A stretch of 64,000 nt of DNA from Strongylocentrotus droebachiensis (Eukaryota > Echinodermata > Echinoidea > Camarodonta > Strongylocentrotidae). The stretch's first letter is position 1. Every line of letters begins with the position of its first letter. The position numbers and the translations under genes were made by a program. Positions 44,626-54,602 of this stretch are shown in pieces. The notes beneath the pieces were generated by a model. It had not been told where the DNA came from. It ran no database searches and saw only the letters and a list, made by a program, of their open reading frames with translations. The DNA is taken from assembly GCA_035222895.1 (NCBI GenBank), contig JAVYIG010001612.1:124001-188000 (forward strand), read 5' to 3'.

Positions 44626-46462
44626 TTAAAAGACCCGGATCTTGTTTCGAGGGGTCTGGTCCAGATCATCATCAAGGAGAAGTACACCCTGTGAAAGAGA
44701 ATAAAAGAGAAGGGGAAAAAAAAAATATATATATATATATATATAAATATGACCAGGCACCACAAAACAGTCAAAAATTTGTAAGGTGTGATTTTCAGTT
44801 GGAGTTGAAATGTGTTTATGAGAGATTGTACTCTCTACTCTGTAATTTCAAAATTTGGAAGCAACAACCAACTTTCCCTTGGCCTGACCTGGGCCAATTT
44901 GGTATAATACAATCACGTGCATGCAACATACGCGAAACCAAAGCATGAGGAGAACTTTGGTCTGTTTCGCTAGCAAGCGCTGACGATGTAGAGATTAATT
45001 TGCTTACTACCATTCGTTTATGTGCAGTTGTCCAAAAGAAGTCGTAGATGGCGTTAACCAGTATTTGCTAAGCTACACTCCCTTTTAACTCCCTCTAAAG
45101 TGAACGAAGATCAAATCTCAAGCATAGTTTAAGAAGGTTGCATACTCACAACAAAGGAGACAAAGAGAGCGAACGCTGAGAGGAAATGCCAGGTGTCGTG
45201 CCCATCATAAAAGCCCATTATTGTACAGTCAGCGTTCAGTTCCCTGGATTGAGCTGCTGAGACCTGCAGTAAGGGGGAAAAACAAAACATGACTAGCAAG
45301 TCAGTTAATTCTTTCCAAACAAAATTGAAGCAGTTTCTTTATCTGAAATATGTATACCGGTAGTTATTAATCTTTTGTTTATATTTGTGTTATATATTTT
45401 TTAATTTTTTTTTATAAATGTGTTTTTTGTTTTTCTCTTTTGTTATCGTTGCTTTACATTATTATCCTATGAATGCTTTGGAATCTACGCTTGCCTAAGT
45501 GCTTTATTCAGGTAGTTCCACATTTCATTTTCTAAATTTGTTTATGAATTATTTTGCATCTTTTGTATCAAATATAATTCTTAACCAAGAATGAAATAAA
45601 TGAGAATTGAATTGAATTGAATTAAATTCTGATTGGAGATAATGTTGGACCTCTGATCTTACCTGCCAACCAGTGTTCTTGATCATGAAGAAGTAAAGAG
45701 CGGCTCCCCAAAGGAAGAGCGTCAGTGTTATGAGCAAAATAACCACCAGGAGAATCTTCTCTCGACAAATAAGCTGCAAAAAAACAGGTCATAATTGAAA
45801 GCCTTGCATTAACTTGATCACTGCAGTTTATCCCAAAGAAGAGAGTGAAGAAAAAAAAGGAAAGAGAGGGAGACATGAAGAGAGAAAGAGAACAATGAGA
45901 GAGAGAGAGGGAGGATACAAGCAAATACAGGCAAAGAAGAATACAGATACAGAGGCAGAGAAGGAATTTTAGATGAAGAGAAAGAGAGAGAAAAAAGGGA
46001 GAAAAATGGAGAACAAAATAATTAAACATCCCCATAACAGTTTCCAAGATTGCGCCTTAAAAATAATATGTTGTATTGCCCTTTAGGTGCCAGCACCTAG
46101 GTCGGTCAGTTTATTTTCTTTTTTTTCCCTCTTTGGGCTGATATTTTTCAGTTTTGAATGCTTTATAATACATATATTTTTTTAATCATTAATTTTTTTC
46201 TCTAAAAAATGGTAACAAAACAAAACGTGCAGTAAGGAGTGTACGGATAGGGAAGGTGAAGGTTGAATTTGGTACATGTCCATGTCGGCATAGATTTGGA
46301 TTTTGGGGTCGGTCGCAAAGGGCAATACATCAACTTTTCTTTAAAGCCTTACTCACCTTCATAATGAAGTAGAATGATAGGTATAACAGCATGTTCACTA
46401 TCATAATGGCAAGGAGGTAGGATGCAAAGTCTGGTGGTGTTGTCACGAGGCCTAAAATGCTC
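44626..46462 (-). CDS. SID1 transmembrane family protein, C-terminal four exons (partial)
   Basis: Exons in transcript order are 46462-46357, 45773-45663, 45263-45150 and 44688-44626; all join in frame with GT/AG sites and end at TAA 44628-44626. The encoded tail runs through three hydrophobic segments (PPDFASYLLAIMIVNMLLYL, then ILLVVILLITLTLFLWGAAL, then the FLSAFALFVSFV segment). It ends in the family signature FYDGHDTWHFLS, then LLLDDDLDQTPRNKIRVF. This C-terminus is diagnostic of SIDT1/SIDT2, multipass proteins implicated in dsRNA and lipid/cholesterol transport at lysosomal and plasma membranes. I cannot tell SIDT1 from SIDT2. The rest of the gene must lie beyond the right end of the window, because the next upstream intron contains the 17-kb transposon. 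It is convergent with CFAP44. Confidence 0.92.
44821..45084. mobile_element. TTAA-type MITE, family A (last SIDT-like intron)
   Basis: The right end CTACACTCCC is followed by TTAA at 45085-45088. The left end is diverged (AGAGATTGTA). The interior shares GCAGTTGTCCAAAAGAAG and GGCGTTAACCAGTATTTGC with 6659-6910. Confidence 0.7.
46070..46334. mobile_element. MITE family F copy (SIDT-like intron)
   Basis: Inverted ends GTTGTATTGCCCTTT / AAAGGGCAATACATCAAC, in the opposite orientation to the copy at 42296-42477, ending about 20 bases from a SIDT-like exon. Longer than its partner by about 80 bases. Confidence 0.85.
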
Positions 46463-46555
46463 CTGTAAACATATGGAAAGAAAATAACCATGTCAAAATT
46501 AATGTGTCTTCAATGAAAAGTATGTGATCTTTACAAACATTCATCACAGTCACAA

Positions 46556-46567
46556 CCCTTACAGAAA
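46556..46567 (+). repeat. Left terminal inverted repeat of the transposon
   Basis: CCCTTACAGAAA, followed by TTTAGGCATG. The preceding flank reads CAGTCACAA. The next 140 bases are rich in CTAGCTAG and CTCGCT motifs, like the opposite end. Confidence 0.8.
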
Positions 46568-46734
46568 TTTAGGCATGCCGGCAGTTACCGACTAGCTAGT
46601 GAAAGCTAGTGACTAGCTAGTGGCTATCCTAATAAGCAATCGCTAGCTAGCGCACTGTACACGCTCGCTTATTGCTCGCTATAAACTCGCTTTAAATTTC
46701 TGCCCTATCCTGCTGCATGCATGCGAGGACCAAT

Positions 46735-47110
46735 GCTGCATGCCTGCAAGCTATTTTAAAGTCCATTTGCAGCTTGCAGGCTTGCAAGATTGGTCATGGA
46801 ACCTACTGCACGCCAGAAAGCTTGCAAAGTTTACGGAAATCTTGCAAGCCTGCAAGCCTTGCAGGCTAACACGCTATTTTAAAAACGGCTGCAAGCTTGT
46901 AGGCTTGCAAGATTGGTCATGAAACCTACTGCATGCCAGAAAGCTTGCAAAGTTTACTGAAATCTTGCAAGCCTGCAAGGCTTGCAGGCTAACACGCTAT
47001 TTTAAAAACGGCTGCAAGCTTGTAGGCTTGCAAGATTGGTCATGAAACCTACTGCATGCCAGAAAGCTTGCAAAGTTTACTGAAATCTTGCAAGCCTGCT
47101 ATTTTAAAGT
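46735..47110. repeat. Left subterminal array, three copies of a 123-bp unit
   Basis: The landmark CTTGCAAGATTGGTCATG recurs at 123-bp spacing (GATTGG at 46788, 46911 and 47034). Each unit is packed with GCTTGCAAG, CTTGCAAGCCTGCAAG and GCTGCAAGCTTG, i.e. many overlapping TTGCAA palindromes. Copies two and three are almost identical; the array ends in truncated units up to about 47165. Confidence 0.92.
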
Positions 47111-47795
47111 CGACTGTTTACATGGAACCTACTGCACGCCTGCAAGCTGGCACGTCGCAACTCGCAAACCAATTCTACAATTTGAGAAGTTAATTGCAAT
47201 TAAGCTTACCAGTCTTTTAGAAAGCATACTAAGCATCTGCATTTCAAGTAGTACTCTTCAATAAGTTATGTACAATAAAGAGGGGAAAAGTTGTTACATG
47301 TACATGATCAAGTCGCACACATTTCTCGAGACTCGTACAAAAGAGAAACAAAATGATGGTTTCCAGGAACCAAGTTTACTTTATATCTTACAGAATGTAT
47401 CTATGGATTTGATTATTCAGTGCTCTCACAATAATTATTGCTGCAAATGTCAGCTGACATAAAGTTACATTTAAGAGATTTTATAGGCATTTTATGCAAT
47501 TTCACATTCTGCCTTTTGAAATACAATTATTCATGATGGGTGAATGGAATCATTTGTATGTAAGCACTTCACAAAGACCATGCATTCAATTGAGTTACCC
47601 AATCAACCACTACTCAGGGTTTGACAAGTCACAATACAATTATATACAGAGTGTAATGAACACAATACATAATAATAATACTCACGTTTTTATGTAGCTT
47701 ATAAATAGCTTATAAAACAAAGAGGTATGGCAAAATAAGTCTTAGCCTTAAAGCGTCCGAACACCTTTGTATACAGATGCCAACTGATGATCATG

Positions 47796-50700
47796 CTAAT
47801 CTCTCTCTACTTGATTGGGGCGTTTAGCGACATACAAATAATCACAATCATCAATCTCCATGAAAACACATAATTCAATTATATCCTTTATTTCAACTGC
47901 TACTAATTCAAAGCCATCTTTTCTGCAAGGAACAAGGTGACTTACTTTAGCAGATGTCATGTCATCATTTGATAGGTGAAAATCTACAACCTGGAACTTC
48001 TCAATAAGGGCAATATATATTGAACATGAACAGATACCATCACATGAACAAGGAGCTGAAGGGGTTAATTCTATGTATTTATGAACACGACCAAATGATA
48101 AGGTTTCATCCTGATAAAACATAACAGTGTATGAATTTCGCTGGTAGGCCAAAGTATATTCTTTTGAACATATTACCGTGCTATCCCACATTACTCTTAA
48201 GAAAGATTGAACCTCACGGCAGACTGCATGGCCGACTAGTCTCCGTATTACAGTTTGTTCCATTCTTTTTAGGGTGTATTTCTTAGTGACACCAAGAATA
48301 TAGTAATCATGAAACATATGCTTACCTTTCTTGTATTTGTGTGAGGAGAATCTCATTCTAGAGAAAAACTTTCCAACTTCAGAATCCAGTTTCAAATCTT
48401 GCACAAGCAATGGATACTTCAAGAAAATTGCCACACTGTTAGCAATTTGCATATCAACATTTTGTGTACCATGAAACAAAGACAATAATTCTCCATTAAT
48501 CGATTCAAAGGTAAAACATGAATAAACCCAAAGGGGACCAAGATTTCTGACAACATCACATAGATGAAGCAGTTGGTGAATATTTGATGTCATCTCACTT
48601 TTGGAATATAAGGTTTCATGCATCATACAAAAATGTTGTAAAACTTGCTCACAGTGATCGATAGTTTCGTGGGAAATGGAATCTACATTAAGTAAATACA
48701 CAGCCTCCACCAAAAGCAAATAATGCTGAAAATACATGTCAAGGAGTAAACCAGATAATACTGGTAGGGAGTAGTAGAAGAGCCATGACCGACACTCTGA
48801 TGCCTTCCAGTATTTTCTGTGATCCCTAATACTTCTTGGTACTCGACCAATGAAATTTGGAGGTTTCAGATTCTTCAAACGGGCATCTGCAGCAGAAAGT
48901 AAGTGGGATATACTATAAGGTTGACTGGAATGGCTGCTATCAAACCAAAGTTTTAAAAGCCTTCTAACTATTCCAAGAAGAACCTGGTGCATCCAGTCAA
49001 TAGCTGTACCATTTATCAAATCAGGCATATGGTACAAAAACCAGGATGGACCTTTTATTCCGAGTATTGGTTTTCCCATCTGAAAAGCCTGCTCTGCGCA
49101 CATTTTTGTTTGGTCATGTGTTCTTTTGCTGTCATCTAATGTGGTCAAATCACAAGGGAACACTCTTGCATGCCCTCTTCCAACACTTATGACTTCCCCT
49201 GGTTGGGTGCATTTGGGGCATCCATATAACCCATTAAATTGGGTCATATTGAGGACCGAGCATTTTGCAGGCATATCACATGTCCCACACAATAAAATGC
49301 CCTTAACCTTTTGTTCCATTCCCAGGTAATTACAGATATTAACTCCAGATGATAAGTCTTGCAATGATGTATGAAAAGGTTTCAAAAAAGTATTCATGTG
49401 TGGCTTACCTTCACCATACCACAAACCTGCTATCACCATTTTTTCTTTCAGAAATCTTTTAGTTGGGGGCAATTCGTTGATTAAAAAATAAAGGGGCCAA
49501 ATTTGAAATTTTGAGGACTTAAAAATTGGAACGCCATCAGTATTCCACATAAATGAAATATTATTGGGGTTTTGTAGAAGTCCACCAGGTTGTGAAAACT
49601 TCTTGTACAAGAGACCATCATATATATCTCTAATCGTACCATCATTTTTTCTATGAAATCTGTGTTGCAGATCACCACTAAAGTCTTTTTGTTGAAACAA
49701 AGCTTGTATCTGTGCCAAAATGGGGATTTCAATGAAATATGTCTTGTCTTTCTTACTTGTAATTTGTTTGTGACAACATGGACAGCTGTTTTGTTGTTTA
49801 TTTAAAAGGAAACCACAAACTGAACAAAACTGGTGAAATACAAGGGGCATCTTTAAGTTAGAGAAATATTTCTTAAACAAATGAAGGGTAGTCTTGCACA
49901 GGTTTGGGTGTTTGCAATGCAGGCACACAAGAGTTAAAATGTCAACAAGACATGACCCTGTTAAGCTATGCCTCAACCCTAAGGTTAAAATAAGAAGCAT
50001 GCTCTCTGCAAGGGTCAATGGGGCTCCTTCATACAATGGTTTGCTATCAAATGGTGAATCATCTGATGATGCAGGAATGTCCTCAAAGCTCTCCTCAGCA
50101 TCGAACCAGTCATCACCAAGAACATCAAAATGTATGTCATCCCCATCCTCTTCCTTTTCCTCTTCATTGTTGTCCGTGGACATAGCAGTGACAGCATTGG
50201 CCATCCATTCACCTGGTGGATCAGCATCTCTCACATCTGAAAGGAGAAAACAGGAGAAATATAAATTTCTTTATAAAGTCAAAAATAATTGTAATTGAAT
50301 GTTTCAATGAAGTTATGTCAGATGATTGTTCTTTAATCCTCATCATGCCTTTATTCCTTTTAATAGATACTCATCTCAACATTTTGCTTTTTTGAAACTG
50401 ACTTTATCTGCAGTGATTGCACTTGCCCCAGCCAAATTTTTGCAAGTTTGTTGAGCCTTGAGAAAATTATACCAGTTAATCACTTTGTGACTTATTTGTT
50501 CAATACACATGCATATTAAGTTGAAATCAATATTACAGCAAAGATTATCAAAATCATTGTTAGGGAAACATTGATTTTACCACACGCCAGTGCACTTAAT
50601 AACTTACAGGACTATAAAAAAGAGGATACCTGATTTTCAATGAGAAGATTTAATACTTTACAGGACCAGAGCTGATTTTTGATTTGTGGAATCATTGTGG

Positions 50701-52931
50701 ATTTTGGGTACGTGTCGGGGGATCGACTAATTTTCCGGGAGTCTCCCGGATTTGCCACTCTGCATTACATTAACAAATTTCAATCCCTGACACATACTTG
50801 AAATGACTATGCACTGCACATAACTGAATGCATTAAACATTATAATATGAGCTAATCTTCCAAGATTAATTGCCGTGAAGTTATTCGCTTCAAATGGAAG
50901 AGAATGATCATGTAGATTAAAAAGAGGGTGGGGTGACAGACATAAAATTCTTGAAGGGTACCAAACAAGCATCACTCAGCATATTTCGTACTTACTCTCT
51001 ACGAGAGTTGGAGGGGCATCCCACCACTCAGTATCCACTGCCTCTGCAGCTCCTGCAAAACAATTGATATGTTTAAAATTTAGATGAAACATGGTCAGTG
51101 TGACTGTATCATTACTTTCTAAAGACTTAACACAACATTGTTACACAGTCAAACTTGCCTTAAATTTGCTGAGACTGATGAAATAGCTTCGACTTAAAAA
51201 TGTTTGCACATTGGCTGTAATTTGATTTCTGAAGCATAAAATAGCGGGAAAAAAAAATCTCAATTAAGTGGTTATATATTCTATGTCATCAACTATTAAA
51301 TCATATAACACAACACCTGCATTGTATATTAAGTTAGCTTTAAATTAAAGAGCTGAAAAGTATTGGCGATGTGTGTGTGAAACTTTACCTCCTTTCTTAT
51401 GTGCACTCCTTGACTGGGTCTCAGTGACTGATAGTTCGGGATCATCAAAACCCTCGTCTATCCACAAAGAAAATCATACAAAACAAGACAAAGTGATTAG
51501 GCCAAACTTGAAAGGTTACAGCTACAGTTTCTAATTATGTGTTATATACACATCATATTGCACTTCACATGATTGGTATGGGTATTGCAAATGGAGATTA
51601 GGTAGAATGATCCATAATGGTCCAAGAGAGAATTTCAAGAAAAAAACACAGTCGGCCAGGACTTATGAAATAGCTTTGGCAATAAAGAGAGGGGTCGTTT
51701 GATGAAGTGTGATGCATGAAAGGTTGACTGTATTGAGAATGGTGTAATGGTTTTGAGGACACCATAGCAAGTTAGCAATAATTTTTTTCTTGGAGAGCTT
51801 AATTTTCAGATTTTTTCATTTTTCGGGGGGGGGGGGGGGGGGAGGGAGTAGTGTAGCGGAGAATGTAGATATCATGACCCCCCCCCCCACCATGGTTCAT
51901 ACTACATGATCCACCACCCACAAACACCTAAAAATCAAGACAATACTTGTTGTACATGTATCATAACTACAATTTGGCGTTTCAATAGGACATTTAGGAG
52001 TGTGATCTATTGCATATTTTAAAAGCAGTAGGTCTTGATCATTGAAGACAATACATTACTACTATTAATACTAGTTGGAATAAAAGTTTCAATGGCATGT
52101 CCCGGTGATCTAGCTTAACGCGGAGCTCCAGTCGCTGAATAAAATAACCATACTTTCAGTGAACTTACCAACTTTGGAACTAGAAGATTGAGTGAAGCTT
52201 TCAGGAACATCCCACCAGTTACCGCCGACTGCCTCTGAAGAATCTGTGTAATTAAATTAAGGTAAATCTTTTTTCAACATGGATTTCGATTTTGACCCAT
52301 AATTTCCTAAAAAGGGACCATTAAACTGATTATTTCATTCAAGTAGGTAAGTGGAACTGATATATTATAGCCTAGGCCTAATTTACAATATAACATGCAT
52401 GAGGTAAAATGACATTTTGGGGGATTTGGGGGGCATAACATAACAATACGACCTGAAATGGCCGTGGCGTTATCAAGGGAATGTGTATCAACGGTTTCCG
52501 TCTCTAAAGAGAGAGCCGGCCGACCCTACCCCAATTAAGAGGCTAACGAACGAAAGAGACAGAAAATTCGGTCTAGTCAGGTATGTACCAATTCATCAGA
52601 TTCATCATGTAAATTGTAACTGTACTACTAGATCTAGGCTAATCATAAGTAAGTAAATTAAAGTAGGGGTCTATGTTCATGAGATAATCTGAATTCGGAA
52701 CTTACCACATGTCTTTCTTTTGTCTCCTTCCAAGCTTTGATTTTGGCTGGGTTCCAGCAAGTTCTTCATTTGTTCTGGAAGTTGAACTTGATCCAGCTCC
52801 TTTTCAGACGTCACACTCACGTTGGACACATTTCCTTTTCGTGAAGAATAATTATAAGGTCCTCTTCTTCCCCTTCTCAGTGAAATTGTCTGCTTAGCTT
52901 TAGGTGTACTAGTTTTATTGTCAAAATTCAT
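47796..52931 (-). CDS. CACTA/EnSpm (tnp2-like) transposase, five exons, 955 residues
   Basis: Exons in transcript order are 52931-52706, 52243-52169, 51457-51389, 51052-50996 and 50236-47796, all with GT/AG borders. They total 2868 nt with one open frame from ATG 52931. Residues 1-142 are basic then acidic with a repeated WWD motif; no similar enzyme domain is seen there. A zinc-ribbon-like pair (FCSVC about 279-283, CPCC about 294-297) precedes the catalytic domain. WNTDGVPIFKSS (from about 373) and NELPPTKRF match the tnp2 transposase family core; IDWMHQVLLG (about 555) and FTFESINGE (about 718) are the later conserved blocks, the latter in a DUF4218-like part. By inference the Asp of TDG, the Asp of IDWMH and the Glu of FESING form the DDE triad. 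It shares a 1.7-kb divergent promoter region with the BEN gene. No frameshift or stop is seen, so it may still be active or may be retained for another role. Confidence 0.9.
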
Positions 52932-54602
52932 GTTTGATGATCAGAAAGGTGTAGGATAGATCGAGCTTGAGATCGAGATCAAGAGAGCTAACGTTAGCAA
53001 GGGTTAGGGTGACTTGGACCTAGTCTAGACTCAGTTAGAGAATGTTCAAGTGTTGCAACAAACGGACACGAAGATGAGTCTACGGGACTACTACGTTTTT
53101 ACGTACGCGAACGATTCAGTTTCGTCTTTCTGAGCTGAGCTGAGTCTGAGAATGAACAAGTTTGACTTTCGTACATCTAATTATTGCCGGTAATCGCTTG
53201 TATATTTTACAAAATATACTTTGAATCAGGGTCCAAATCTTGATGAGGTAACCAATGTACCTGTATGTAAATCTCAAGTCCAGTCAAAGAAAATAGATGA
53301 TTCAAAATTCCGGTAGCGGTGGCATGCATGCAGTGCATGAATTTGTACAGAGCGTGAATTGAAGCGCTAGCGACATGACGTGCGTGCGTAGAGAGCTAGC
53401 CTTACACACGAGCTGTGATTCCTTTATCCATGACGTCAGTCCCATTATTTTGTTATTTGTTTCCACTTTAATAAAGAAGCTTAGAAACTAATTTACTTAT
53501 TTACAAATTTGAACCTTTCATAGAAAACACAAACCCGAAATTGATAATGAATCAGTCCTAATCTTGCCTCGGACCGTAAATAATAACAAAATAAAATAAT
53601 TGCGTACACATGTACTAAGAACATGCTACCACCAAAATCAGCGATAGTCTACAATGCATCCGCGGTTCCGTCCCCACGAAATAAAAACCCTTATCAGGCG
53701 AAGGCGTGGTGGCGTTTACATCTAATATTATCTAAATAGAATATTTTCAAAAAATAACAAAATCAGATTCAACAATGATTTAGATTTAATATCTTAGTCT
53801 ATAAGTTAATTAAAGATAAGACTTATAAAAGATTTGTCCGAAATTCTGAGTTCAGTCACTGCTGGACGACGTTGTCACCAGTTCTAGACAGTCATTCAAG
53901 ATTTTATTTCCATGCAGAACTTTTTACTTATCACGTCCTAATGAAAAAGCTAACATTTAAGTTATTGCTGTATTTTATTTTGCGAGTTTCGTTCGCATTG
54001 ATAGGAGATCCAAATGTATTTGCGTGGTTATGATTTTTATTTCGTGGGAGAAAAAAAACTGCGGATGTATTCAAGACTAACGGGTCCACGGCTCGAGCGG
54101 CGGCAGGTAGGTAGGCATGGTCGAGGAGATGACCACATTACGAAGACTGGATGGACTATTCCATTCGCTCATGGGTTAATTCGAGAGTGGCAAGCTCTAA
54201 CGATACACCGTTCGCTACAAATTTGTATTCAAAATAGATTTCAATGACACACTACTCCTTAAATAATAATTTATATGGTTTCCAAATTCGAAATAATTAC
54301 TTCTTAACCCATATTTCGATCGCTTGATATCGCTGAAATATTCCCCGGCCCTACGTGCGGATATGGAAATTACTTCCTGTCTCGGCCGAAATTTGAAAGG
54401 AATCGATCGGATCGAAAGAAAGTGCAACGCATGTATTGTGAAGGAAAACTTTTTCATCTGCATGACAATACACGCGGTACTACTCCTAGCTATACGTCGT
54501 TTCTTCTTCTTCTTTACGAGATTGTTTCTGTTTCTGTTTCGATTTCGTCGGTAGATATTTTCAGGCTTTATCTGTACTTTTAGTTTGCAGTTTATATAGA
54601 TA
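52932..54602. promoter_or_regulatory. Shared divergent promoter region of transposase and BEN genes
   Basis: A 1.67-kb spacer between two start codons pointing away from each other. It holds a perfect CRE palindrome TGACGTCA (53431-53438) and a GC-richer stretch at 53320-53400 with CGCTAGCG and GAGCTAGCC, echoing the CTAGC motifs at the element ends. No other gene is seen. Confidence 0.4.

Noticed and set aside
47796-50234. The large - strand open frame taken alone as an 812-residue single-exon gene
   Set aside because: Its first codon is GTG and it lies just after a good splice acceptor. Four upstream exons join it in phase and supply an ATG, so the gene is longer.
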